DNA of 64,000 bases, taken from NCBI GenBank assembly GCA_964585545.1, contig CAZPDT010000009.1:1-64000 (forward strand). The letters run 5' to 3'. This document shows positions 17,338 through 26,139 of the stretch, piece after piece. The notes beneath the pieces were generated by a model. The model was not told the origin of the DNA, ran no database searches, and saw nothing but the letters and a program-made list of their open reading frames with translations. Position 1 is the stretch's first letter. The number at the start of each line of letters is the position of its first letter. Both the position numbers and the translations under genes were made by a program. The stretch comes from Brumimicrobium sp964585545. GTDB lineage: Bacteria; Bacteroidota; Bacteroidia; Flavobacteriales_D; Crocinitomicaceae.

Positions 17338-17369
17338 AAAATATATAAATAATTCTATCCAAGGAATTA

Positions 17370-17590
17370 TTTAATCCGAATTATTATTCATTTTTTAAAA
17401 TAGTACTTGGTATTCATGAGCTCACAAGCTCGGTTCACCAATCTTAAAATATAAAACCAGTAACGATTGATAGTTATATGTTTAAGTGTATTTCAAGCAG
17501 TTTTTAAGAACCCCAAATTTGGGTATTGATAATTAAATTAGCTTCGCTGAGCTCACAAGTTCGGTTCATGAATAATGCGGGTTAATCCCA
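17370..17590. repeat. Composite intergenic repeat between convergent genes
   Basis: AATCCGAATTATTATTCATT near 17370 recurs at 34107. Two copies of GAGCTCACAAG(C/T)TCGGTTCA lie at about 17418 and 17552; the first contains the stem GAGCT-CACA-AGCTC. The block ends ATGAATAATGCGGGTT, roughly the inverse of its beginning. ACCCCAAATTTGGGT near 17510 is a further palindrome. No ORF. May serve as a bidirectional terminator. Confidence 0.5.
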
Positions 17591-17638
17591 TTACAATCAA
17601 ATAGAAGGTATCTATTTGAATCATTTTTGCTTGTCTTT

Positions 17639-17676
17639 TTATGTTACAAAAAGCCCCTGTATTGGAATGCGGGTCA
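17639..17676 (-). repeat. ACCCGCATTCC element at the decarboxylase stop codon
   Basis: Minus strand reads TGACCCGCATTCCAA and then a CAGGGG...TGTAACATAAA core, matching 11965-12002. Its TGA is the stop of the decarboxylase gene. Confidence 0.55.
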
Positions 17677-19056
17677 ACAAACTTCCATTTGCTTATCGGC
17701 AAACTGGTGTTTGGCAACAAAGTCTTCTAGCTTTTTAAAAAAGTTGATTATGTCTTGATGGTCGTTTTGTCCGTTAATCGTAACAAACCGAATAAATTCA
17801 TTGTTTTGAAATGAGCCGTGACTGACCAATAATTTTTCATTTGTATACAGTTTTTCACACAATTGCTTTGCGGGAATACCTTTGTAATTAAAGCAAACAG
17901 AAATTGAATCATCAGAGCTGTACAGTTGATAATCGGGGTGATTGCGAACGTATTTTCTTGCGGTATCAGCCAAAGCAAATTCGTGGTCGACCAATTCACC
18001 CAAACCTTTAGTTCCTACAGACTTCCAATATGTCCAAAACTTTAAGGCATCGTTTCTTCTCCCACATTGCAAAGAAGTTTGTCCAGGGTTAAATTCATCT
18101 TCTTCGGTTTGAAACAGATAATCTGCTTCACTTGAAAAAGAGTCGTACAAGAATTTTTTATGTTGTACAACAAGAATCGAACAAGTCAATGGTGTATTGA
18201 TCATTTTGTGGGCATTAAAACTAAATGAGTCGGCGTTTTCAACTCCTTTTATCAGTTTTTTATACTTTTTACTAAAAATAACTGAACCGCTGTATGCCCC
18301 ATCAATATGCAACCAAATATTGTGCTCTTTGCAAATTTCACCAATGGATTCTATATCATCAAAAGCACCCAAAACTGTCGTCCCAGCAGTTGCATTAACC
18401 AATACAGGGACATATCCTTTTGATACATCCTCTTTTATTGTCTTCTCCAACACTGCAATGTCCATTTCACCCGATTCATTTACAGGAATATACTGTACAT
18501 TTTTTCTGCCAATTCCCGTAAATGCTGCGTTTTTTGGAATACTGTAATGCGATTCAACAGAAGTATAAACCCTCAGCGTTTCACGATTTCCTTCAAAACG
18601 TATTTTACCGTTATAAGCATCACGTGCCATAATCATTGCCATAAGATTAGACATTGATCCCCCTGTTGGGAAAGTGCCTTCTGCATTCTTCCATCCTAAA
18701 AGCTCGCTTACTTTGTGAACAATTACTTTTTCCACGCCAACTTGTACGCCTGCAGCTTTATAGGTATACATACTGTTATTTAAAAGAACGGCCAACAGTT
18801 CTCCCAACACTGCTTTCTCATTTCTTCCTCCGTACAATTGGTTAAAAAAACCACTGGTTGATGTTCTTGTTGACATCATCACCAACTCTTTTAGTTTAGA
18901 AAGGAAGGTTTCTTCATCAATAGGATATTCATTTAATGAAAGATCTACTTTACTAAACAGCTCATCTGAAGGAATGTAATCAACCACAGGATTGTTCTTT
19001 TCATCTTCCAACAGCGCTGTTGCAATTGCTATAAAATCCGATAATGTTTTTTCCAT
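17674..19056 (-). CDS. Pyridoxal-dependent (group II) amino acid decarboxylase
   Basis: 460 residues from ATG 19056 (MEKTLSDFI). A longer frame to 19149 would add a hydrophobic leader that does not fit this cytoplasmic family. PLP-binding lysine in FNAHKMINTPL, the HIDGAYSG Asp that contacts the cofactor ring, and the TSGFFNQLYGG and GTFPTGGSMSNL segments place it with aromatic-L-amino-acid/glutamate/2,4-diaminobutyrate decarboxylases. Substrate cannot be fixed by eye. Alone on its strand, no transporter partner. Confidence 0.88.
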   Translation of the reverse strand: MEKTLSDFIAIATALLEDEKNNPVVDYIPSDELFSKVDLSLNEYPIDEETFLSKLKELVMMSTRTSTSGFFNQLYGGRNEKAVLGELLAVLLNNSMYTYKAAGVQVGVEKVIVHKVSELLGWKNAEGTFPTGGSMSNLMAMIMARDAYNGKIRFEGNRETLRVYTSVESHYSIPKNAAFTGIGRKNVQYIPVNESGEMDIAVLEKTIKEDVSKGYVPVLVNATAGTTVLGAFDDIESIGEICKEHNIWLHIDGAYSGSVIFSKKYKKLIKGVENADSFSFNAHKMINTPLTCSILVVQHKKFLYDSFSSEADYLFQTEEDEFNPGQTSLQCGRRNDALKFWTYWKSVGTKGLGELVDHEFALADTARKYVRNHPDYQLYSSDDSISVCFNYKGIPAKQLCEKLYTNEKLLVSHGSFQNNEFIRFVTINGQNDHQDIINFFKKLEDFVAKHQFADKQMEVC

Positions 19057-19224
19057 AATCAACAATACGATGCATGAGAGAAAGAGGAAATTAATACTAT
19101 TTATACCCCTTGTTTTCTCAATTCGAATTACAAAATTACGCTTTTTCAATGAGAAGAGTAAATAGATACTGTAATTTCAATGCGTTTGTTTTGGAATAAT
19201 TACGCTTTACTAAATAAAAAACAA

Positions 19225-19702
19225 AAAATTTCGTTTACTATAGAGAACAAATGGGTGGTTATAAGACAGATTGTTCTTTTGGAAGATAAAAATGGTCAGG
19301 AAAAATCATTCCAAAGCATCTAATTAGCTCTAACCATTTAAATCCAGAAGCTACGATTGCCTTAGGAAAATTATACTTTGACACTAAAAAAGAAACCGTC
19401 GGCTACTTTATTGGTAATGAAAAACATAACCGTATTTTTTTATACATCTATTCAACAACAAAACAAGCATTAATGATACCGATTACCTTGTATATTTGGC
19501 TACGACAAAAAGCAATCAGTTTTTACTCAGCTTTTATAAAAAAGGAAGTAGTGAACTCCAAGGAAGCAAATACTTGGGACAAAGCGTTCCCTTAAAGGCT
19601 TGTGATTTCTCTAAAACAGAAGATGACGGCATTGTTATTTTAGTACAGGTTACTGTAATGGGCAGTTTTAACAGAATCGGAACAATAAAAGTAAGCTCAT
19701 GA
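19225..19702 (+). pseudogene. Decayed gene with at least two frameshifts, function unknown
   Basis: Protein-like sequence runs through three frames: ENKWVVIRQIVLLEDKNGQE (frame 1, to about 19320), LNPEATIALGKLYFDTKKE to NEKHNRI (frame 3, to a run of seven T at 19435-19441), then FNNKTSINDTDYLVYLATTK to the stop at 19702 (frame 2). No start codon in a proper place. One base at the T run would rejoin the last two frames. I do not recognise the family. Only the last 68 codons form a continuous ORF. Confidence 0.5.
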
Positions 19703-19864
19703 AGCCTATGAATACAACTTTGTGTTCCTAAAGTTATGCAGCGAACCCGTCGTACTGAAGTTAATAACTGGTTATTTTGGGATAACTAAAATAAAACAAC
19801 TAACTTTGATATGAGATTTATTAAAATAACAACTGCGCAAACCTGCCAAACATTGCATTATTAT

Positions 19865-20989
19865 ATGAAAGCTATAAAATATATTCTTCTTATTTTAGTT
19901 CTAACTTCATGTCAGAAAAAAGAGCCTATACCAACTGATAATCCAACCGAACAATATGTTTGGCCAACGGATGCTTGGACCACAAAAGACCCTTCTAAAT
20001 TAAATGTAAATACATTGCTCTTAGACAGTATAGATACTAAAATAAACAATGGAGATTATGGAAATGTTCACAGTTTACTGATTGTAAAAGACGGTTATTT
20101 AATCTTTGAAAATTATTATAATGGCGCTTCATCTTATGCGCCCCACGAGCTTCAGTCTGCCACAAAAAGTATCGCTTCAATTATTTGCGGAATAGCCATT
20201 GATAAAAATTATTTTTCCGACAACAGCACTCTTTTAAATCATATTGACCCGAATTATTCTCACAATAACGATTCTCTTCGAAATCTCATCACAATAAAGA
20301 ACCTTTTGGATATGAGACTGGGCATTGATTGGAAAGAATGGGGATACCCCGCAAGTCAAAAAGACAATATAATAATGGCCAATTCTCCAGACTGGATTCA
20401 ATACATTTTAAATAAACCTATGGCAACAAGTCCAAATGAAACATTTGTTTACAATACAGGGGCATCTTGTTTCATAAGCGCTTTAATTGATTATGAGACC
20501 CCTTATACCACTGAAGGCTTTAGTGATGAATTTTTATTTACCCCCATAGGAATAACCTCTCAAGACTGGTGGGTACAAGATTCCAAAGGAATTGTTCATA
20601 CAGGAGGTGGATTAAAACTGACTGCTCAAGACATGGCGCGATTTGGTTTCCTAATTTTAAAAGAAGGAGATTGTGACGGCAATCAAATTATTTCTCAAAA
20701 TTATCTTTCAAAACTTACCAATCCAGCTTCTTTAAGTGTAATTTCCATACCTGTCAATTCAATCCCTCAACCCTTACATTACGGCTATCATTTTTGGAAT
20801 ATACCTATGACAGTTAACGGTATTGACTACAATATAATAGCTGTTATGGGTACTGGCGGTCAAGTAATATTTATTATTAAAAAACTGGACTTGGTAGTCG
20901 TTTCTACTGCTTGGAATTTAACCGAGCCAAATCAAACTTCATCCCCTATGGAATGGTTAAAAAATTATATTATTCCATCCGCCCAATAA
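19865..20989 (+). CDS. Beta-lactamase-fold serine hydrolase lipoprotein
   Basis: 374 residues from ATG 19865; the longer frame from 19811 adds an unconvincing leader before a clean lipoprotein signal (MKAIKYILLILVLTSC). The class C/penicillin-binding-like motif SATK (SxxK) follows near residue 100, YNT (YxN) near 200, and MGTGGQVIFI gives the KTG-equivalent as G-T-G-G. Members are esterases, D-aminopeptidases or peptidoglycan-related enzymes as often as antibiotic hydrolases. Cell-envelope location is predicted. Alone, flanked by a decayed gene and a repeat. Confidence 0.85.
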   Translation: MKAIKYILLILVLTSCQKKEPIPTDNPTEQYVWPTDAWTTKDPSKLNVNTLLLDSIDTKINNGDYGNVHSLLIVKDGYLIFENYYNGASSYAPHELQSATKSIASIICGIAIDKNYFSDNSTLLNHIDPNYSHNNDSLRNLITIKNLLDMRLGIDWKEWGYPASQKDNIIMANSPDWIQYILNKPMATSPNETFVYNTGASCFISALIDYETPYTTEGFSDEFLFTPIGITSQDWWVQDSKGIVHTGGGLKLTAQDMARFGFLILKEGDCDGNQIISQNYLSKLTNPASLSVISIPVNSIPQPLHYGYHFWNIPMTVNGIDYNIIAVMGTGGQVIFIIKKLDLVVVSTAWNLTEPNQTSSPMEWLKNYIIPSAQ

Positions 20990-20996
20990 ATAATTA

Positions 20997-21101
20997 TAAC
21001 CCAAATTTTGAGTATCTCCGAAGGGAGCAAGCAGTTTAGCTTTGTAATAGAAAATGTATGAATACAGCTTGCTAGCTCAACGTAATTAATAGTTCGGGCT
21101 A
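20997..21101 (+). repeat. MITE-like intergenic element, longer copy
   Basis: Begins TAACCC and ends AATAGTTCGGGCTA, like the 11965-12030 copy, and shares GAAAATGTAT(G/A)AATA in the middle. It carries an extra internal segment around CAGCTTGCTAGCTCAACG. No ORF. The remaining bases to 21292 hold nothing recognised. Confidence 0.5.
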
Positions 21102-21292
21102 TACGATAGAATCAAAAGGAATTTCAAATTTTGATGGCTATTATAAAATAATTTTATACTTTTGAGTAAAGTTATATACTGTAATTAATTATGTGAATTT
21201 CAGCCATTTATGTAGTTTTTGATAGAATTAAATAACTTTTTTGTTTGATTTTTTAAACCCATAACGGATTATTTCAGTAAAACGCTTTTATT

Positions 21293-22546
21293 TTGTCTCC
21301 TTATCTTTATAATAAACCATCTGTTTCAGAAGATGTACAAACTTATTTTGATGCGCTTAACAGAAAGCTCGCAAGACACATGTCTATAGGATTTTTAATC
21401 CTTTTCATTACGTTAACGTACGCCTATTCCTTTGATTCAATTCAAAGTACTATTGTTATGTTTTTTGGAGTTGTTTTGAGTCTTTTTTGTACACTTTACA
21501 CTTATTTCACCCGAAAATATAAAATGGTTTTTTGGATTTATAGTATAGCTGGAGTTGTTGTTACTTCTTTTGCTTTTATAACTTTTTATAACACGATCCA
21601 TTTAACTGACGTTTTATGGATGTCGGCAGGAATCTGTTTGGCCTATATCACTATTGATAAAAGAGTAGGACTTATCCTGTTAATCTATTCCCTTATTACT
21701 GTCGGTGTTTTTATCTTTCATTCGCTCAACATCCATATACGTGAAATTGAGCCACGGAACATTTATCAGGAAATGACATTGATTTTAGAAACTTCTTCTG
21801 GTTTTATTCTTAATTTTTATCTCTTTTATATGTTCACAAAAATCAATAACTATTCTGAAAAAATATTGATTGAAGCCAATAAAAAATTAGTGAGTCAAAA
21901 CAAAAAGATTAAAGAGCAGAATAATGAGAAATCAATACTTATAAAAGAAGTTCACCATCGTGTAAAAAACAATCTCCAAATTATTGTAAGTCTTCTAAGA
22001 TTACAAAGTATGGAGTTAGACAATACAGAAGTTAAACAAAAGTTTCAGGAGACTACACACAGAATTATGTCGATGTCTTTAATCCACAGAAAACTTTATC
22101 AAAACGAAAGTCTATCTACATTGAAATTCACCAATTATGCCAATGACTTGATTAATACCATCTTAGGTACTGATGATAAAAAACAAGATATAGAATTTAA
22201 GGTTCATTCAGAGGTGAATAAAATTGGTCTAAAGTCATTGATCCCAATTGGCCTTATCATTAATGAGCTTGTTTCTAATTCATTAAAACACGCTTTTTCC
22301 AAAAATGAAAAGGGGCAGATAACAATAAAGGTAGAAAAAACTAAAGACCCCGAATACATCTTAATTCAATACAGGGATAGTGGCAATTGGAAAGAGGTAA
22401 AAGAGAAATACAAAGGTTTTGGGCTCATTCTTATTAATACCTTAGTAGAACAATTAGATGGAGAGTTAACACTCAAAAAAGAAAAAAACACTACACTTTT
22501 TCAAATGAAGTTAAAAAACACTTTTGAAAAAGATGTTTTGGCATAA
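21293..22546 (+). CDS. Membrane sensor histidine kinase (HisKA_2 type)
   Basis: 417 residues. About six hydrophobic segments (30-190) form a 7TM-like or MHYT-like sensor; a short coiled coil (KKLVSQNKKIKEQNNEK) leads to the dimerisation/phosphoacceptor motif EVHHRVKNNLQII, with the first or second His as the phospho-acceptor; LIINELVSNSLKHAF is the N-box of the ATPase domain, followed by DSG and KGFGL. No response regulator lies nearby, so this is an orphan kinase. The frame opens with TTG at 21293 and the first ATG is internal, so the start is uncertain. Confidence 0.85.
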   Translation: MSPYLYNKPSVSEDVQTYFDALNRKLARHMSIGFLILFITLTYAYSFDSIQSTIVMFFGVVLSLFCTLYTYFTRKYKMVFWIYSIAGVVVTSFAFITFYNTIHLTDVLWMSAGICLAYITIDKRVGLILLIYSLITVGVFIFHSLNIHIREIEPRNIYQEMTLILETSSGFILNFYLFYMFTKINNYSEKILIEANKKLVSQNKKIKEQNNEKSILIKEVHHRVKNNLQIIVSLLRLQSMELDNTEVKQKFQETTHRIMSMSLIHRKLYQNESLSTLKFTNYANDLINTILGTDDKKQDIEFKVHSEVNKIGLKSLIPIGLIINELVSNSLKHAFSKNEKGQITIKVEKTKDPEYILIQYRDSGNWKEVKEKYKGFGLILINTLVEQLDGELTLKKEKNTTLFQMKLKNTFEKDVLA

Positions 22547-22622
22547 TCTAATAGGTATTTATTTATGAGCCTAGTGCCTACTGAAAAGTTGAAATATTTG
22601 TATTTTAGCATCTTTGTAAAAT

Positions 22623-23750
22623 ATGAGAATAGGTGTAAACACAAGGTTTTTACTCAAAGACAAAATGGAAGGTTTCGGGTGGTATACCTACGAGACCATG
22701 TTAAGAATTACTCAAAGCCATCCAGAGCATGAATTTATTTTCTTTTTTGACCGCCCTTATGATGAAAAATTTATTTTCTCAGAGAACATTACACCTGTAG
22801 TATTGTTCCCTCCTGCCCGCCATCCTTTTCTGCAAATTATTTGGTTTGATTACGCTCTGCCTCCAGCTTTAAAAAAACACAAATGCGACGTTTTTGTTTC
22901 TACAGATGGCTATTTGTCTTTAAAAACAGATATGCCTCAACTCACAGTGATGCATGATTTGAACTTTGAGCATAACCCTACCGATTTGCCTAAAGGCGCA
23001 TTAAAATTCTTACAAAAGAGGTTCCCTCTATTTGCAAAAAAAGCAGATCAACTTTGTACTGTTTCTGAGTTTTCAAAAAATGATATTGTTCAAACTTATG
23101 GTATTGCACCACAAAAAATTCATGTCACTTATAACGGTGCCTCTCCTGCATTTAGGGTAATAGATGAAAAAGAAAAAATCAAATCACGACTTTTGTTTAC
23201 AAGTGGAAAGGAATATGTTTTATTTGTAGGTGCTATTCACAAAAGAAAGAACTTAAAACGCTTAATTACAGCCTATAAATCTTTAAAACACGACGGCAAA
23301 ATAGAACAAGATCTATTGATTGTTGGAGCTCCCATGTGGAAAAGTCAAGAAGTGGAAATCGATGAAAAATTAAAACCCTATGTCCATTTTACAGGTCATG
23401 TATCCTTAGCTACTTTAACAAAAATCATGGCCAGTGCAGATGCATTGGCTTTCGTAAGTTATTTTGAAGGATTTGGAATTCCTTTGGTTGAAGCCATGCA
23501 GTCAGGCGTGCCCGTATTGGCAGGTAATTTAACTGCCCTACCCGAGATTGGAGGGGATGCCGTTTTGTATTGCGACCCTTTTTCAACAAATTCTATTGAA
23601 GAACAATTGGAGAAAATACTCACCAACGAACCCCTTTGCAAGGAATTAATTGAAAAAGGGTTAAAGCGGGCACAAGATTTTTCTTGGGACTACACTGCCG
23701 AAGCCTTATGGAAAGCAATTGAAAAATTATTTAGTAACCAATTTCATTAA
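22623..23750 (+). CDS. Glycosyltransferase family 1/4 (GT-B)
   Basis: 375 residues, retaining GT-B glycosyltransferase. MRIGVNTRFL start, VMHDLNFEHNP, LCTVSEFSKNDIVQTYGI, NGASPAF, VLFVGAIHKRKN (start of the C-terminal domain), and the EGFGIPLVEAM acceptor/donor motif near residue 285 with GGDAVLYCDPF after it. Probably adds a sugar to an envelope glycan. Its 3' end is followed by rnhA, 31 nt downstream of the stop. No cluster of sugar genes around it. Confidence 0.9.
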   Translation: MRIGVNTRFLLKDKMEGFGWYTYETMLRITQSHPEHEFIFFFDRPYDEKFIFSENITPVVLFPPARHPFLQIIWFDYALPPALKKHKCDVFVSTDGYLSLKTDMPQLTVMHDLNFEHNPTDLPKGALKFLQKRFPLFAKKADQLCTVSEFSKNDIVQTYGIAPQKIHVTYNGASPAFRVIDEKEKIKSRLLFTSGKEYVLFVGAIHKRKNLKRLITAYKSLKHDGKIEQDLLIVGAPMWKSQEVEIDEKLKPYVHFTGHVSLATLTKIMASADALAFVSYFEGFGIPLVEAMQSGVPVLAGNLTALPEIGGDAVLYCDPFSTNSIEEQLEKILTNEPLCKELIEKGLKRAQDFSWDYTAEALWKAIEKLFSNQFH

Positions 23751-23781
23751 ATTCTTCACACAAAAGTTTAGTTTTGTTACT

Positions 23782-24255
23782 ATGTCGATTGAAATTTATA
23801 CAGATGGTGCTGCAAAAGGAAACCCTGGTCCAGGAGGCTATGGTGCAATATTGAGGTTTAAAGGGAAAGAAAAAGAACTTTCAGCAGGTTTTAGAAACAC
23901 AACCAACAACAGAATGGAATTGTTGGCTGTAATTGTTGCTCTTGAAGCGTTAAAATCAAAAAAATATAAAGTAACCATATACTCCGATTCAAAATATGTG
24001 GTTGAATCTATAGAAAAGGGTTGGGTTTTCAATTGGCAAAAAAAAGGGTTTAAGAAAAAGAAAAACGTTGATTTATGGCAACGGTATCTAAAATTGCATA
24101 AAATCTATCAACCTCGATTTATATGGGTTAAGGGTCATGCAGGTCACCCAGAAAATGAACGATGTGACCAGTTAGCAGTTCAAGCAGCTGAGCAGTCACA
24201 ATTAAAAGTTGATGAAGGCTATGAAAATCAAGGAGAAGAAAATTTATTTGATTAA
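23782..24255 (+). CDS. rnhA: Ribonuclease HI
   Basis: 157 residues from ATG 23782 (MSIEIYTDGAAKGNPGPGG); the frame extends upstream into the glycosyltransferase gene but the true N-terminus is clear. Degrades RNA in RNA-DNA hybrids. Catalytic acids: Asp in YTDGA, Glu in NRMELLAVI, Asp in YSDSKYVV, and Asp in NERCDQLA; the family KGHAGHPENE loop is present. Basic stretch KKKGFKKKKNVDLW matches the handle region. Just upstream of recJ on the same strand. Confidence 0.96.
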   Translation: MSIEIYTDGAAKGNPGPGGYGAILRFKGKEKELSAGFRNTTNNRMELLAVIVALEALKSKKYKVTIYSDSKYVVESIEKGWVFNWQKKGFKKKKNVDLWQRYLKLHKIYQPRFIWVKGHAGHPENERCDQLAVQAAEQSQLKVDEGYENQGEENLFD

Positions 24256-24321
24256 TTTTTGATTTTTAATGCGTAATTTTTATTAACTTAAGATTCACCT
24301 TAATCAAAATCGAAAAAAAAA

Positions 24322-26064
24322 ATGAATAAAAAGTGGTTAATTAAAGAAGCACCTAATGCAATTCAAGTACAGCAGTTAAAAAAAGTATTAAATGTGTCCG
24401 AAGTGATAGCATATATGCTTGTACAACGTGGCATTGACGATCACGATACAGCACGGTCTTTTTTTAGAGGAACATTGGATGAATTGCATGATCCTTTGCT
24501 GATGAAAGACATGGATCGCGCAGTAAATCGCGTAAATAAAGCCCTCAAAGAGCATGAAAAAATTATGGTTTACGGAGATTATGATGTTGATGGAACAACG
24601 GCTGTTTCTTTAATGTATAGTGTCCTGTCTAATCACACCTCATCAATTGACTATTACATTCCCGACCGATATGAAGAAGGGTATGGCGTAAGCGAAAAAG
24701 GCATAAAATCAGCCCATGAAAAAGGCGTTACCCTACTCATTACCTTAGATTGTGGTATTAAGGCAAATGCACAAGTTGAACTGGCCAATTCTTTGGGAAT
24801 AGATGTGATTATTTGTGATCACCATACACCAGGAGAACAGCTCCCAGAGGCTATCGTACTGGATCCAAAAAGAGATGATTGCCAATATCCCTATAAAGGA
24901 CTATCAGGCTGTGGTGTAGGCTTTAAGCTATTGCAAGCACTTACTCAAAACAACCATTGGAACAAAGAGGAATTATTTGTTCATTTGGATTTACTTGCCA
25001 TTAGCATTGGAGCTGATATTGTTCCAGTAACAGGTGAAAATCGTTTGCTTACCCAATATGGTCTTAAGGTAATTAACACAAGTAAAAATCTGCGTCTTGG
25101 TATTGAAATAATGTTGAATTTGGCCAAAAAAGAAAAACCATTGACCTTAACCGATATCGTTTTTACTATTGCTCCACGTATAAATGCTGCTGGACGTATT
25201 GATGACGCTAAAAAAGTTGTAAAGTTATTGACTTCAAATGATAAAAATGAAGTTCGCACCATTGCCAAAACCATTCATGAATACAATGAAGAACGCAGAG
25301 CTTTAGATAAAGAAATTACAGAAGAGGCACTTGCAGTTATTGCAGAAGACCCCCACTTTGAAAAGAAATGTACAACAGTCGTTTATGGCGCAAACTGGCA
25401 CAAGGGTGTTGTGGGTATTGTGGCTTCTCGCTTAATTGAAAATTACTACCGCCCCACCATTGTTCTTACCCAATCCAAAGATGGTAAAACATGGACGGGT
25501 TCTGCCAGAAGCATTAAAGATATTGACATTTATCAACTTTTAGAAAAGTGCAAAAAACACCTTGACAAGTTTGGAGGGCACGTTGCTGCAGCCGGATTGA
25601 CCTTAAAAGACGAGAATTTACAAGACTTTATCGATTGTTTTGAAAAAGAAACGGCTAAAATTATAAAAAGTGAAACCCTTATCCCAGAGCAGCTTGTCGA
25701 AAAAGATCTTCCATTTGATACAGTCTTTGTTGAGGGTGAATCAACAAGGGAAGTGCCACGCCTTCTGCGCATATTAAAACAGTTTGAACCACATGGACCT
25801 GGCAATATGAAGCCTTGTTTTTTAGCCAAAAATGTTTATGCAGACGATGTCAAATTGCTGAAAGGAGAACACCTTAAAATGAAGGTTTATCAACCCGAAT
25901 TCAAAAGGTACATTGACGCCATCTACTTTAATTGTCCCGAAGCATTAGAAGTGGTACAACAAGGACCTTTCGATATGGTGTACACGTTAGATGAAAATCA
26001 ATTTAAGGGAAGAACAACACCACAGATAATGGTTAAAGACATTCGAGAAAACCGTGGAAAATAA
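24322..26064 (+). CDS. recJ: Single-stranded-DNA-specific exonuclease RecJ
   Basis: 580 residues, 5'-3' ssDNA exonuclease of recombination and mismatch repair. DHH family motifs: YGDYDVDGTTA near 86, DCGI, CDHHTPG, and GADIVPVTGENR; the DHHA1 domain has GSARSIKDIDIYQLLEKC and GGHVAAAGLTL; a C-terminal OB-like part (VYADDVKLLKGEHLKM) follows. Full length for the family. Start ATG 24322 lies after an A-rich stretch. Confidence 0.96.
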   Translation: MNKKWLIKEAPNAIQVQQLKKVLNVSEVIAYMLVQRGIDDHDTARSFFRGTLDELHDPLLMKDMDRAVNRVNKALKEHEKIMVYGDYDVDGTTAVSLMYSVLSNHTSSIDYYIPDRYEEGYGVSEKGIKSAHEKGVTLLITLDCGIKANAQVELANSLGIDVIICDHHTPGEQLPEAIVLDPKRDDCQYPYKGLSGCGVGFKLLQALTQNNHWNKEELFVHLDLLAISIGADIVPVTGENRLLTQYGLKVINTSKNLRLGIEIMLNLAKKEKPLTLTDIVFTIAPRINAAGRIDDAKKVVKLLTSNDKNEVRTIAKTIHEYNEERRALDKEITEEALAVIAEDPHFEKKCTTVVYGANWHKGVVGIVASRLIENYYRPTIVLTQSKDGKTWTGSARSIKDIDIYQLLEKCKKHLDKFGGHVAAAGLTLKDENLQDFIDCFEKETAKIIKSETLIPEQLVEKDLPFDTVFVEGESTREVPRLLRILKQFEPHGPGNMKPCFLAKNVYADDVKLLKGEHLKMKVYQPEFKRYIDAIYFNCPEALEVVQQGPFDMVYTLDENQFKGRTTPQIMVKDIRENRGK

Positions 26065-26139
26065 TTCGTATATGGCAGGAAATACAACATTATTCTAATT
26101 GATTCTTTTGAATCTGCTCAAATAAAGAAGAATTATTAA

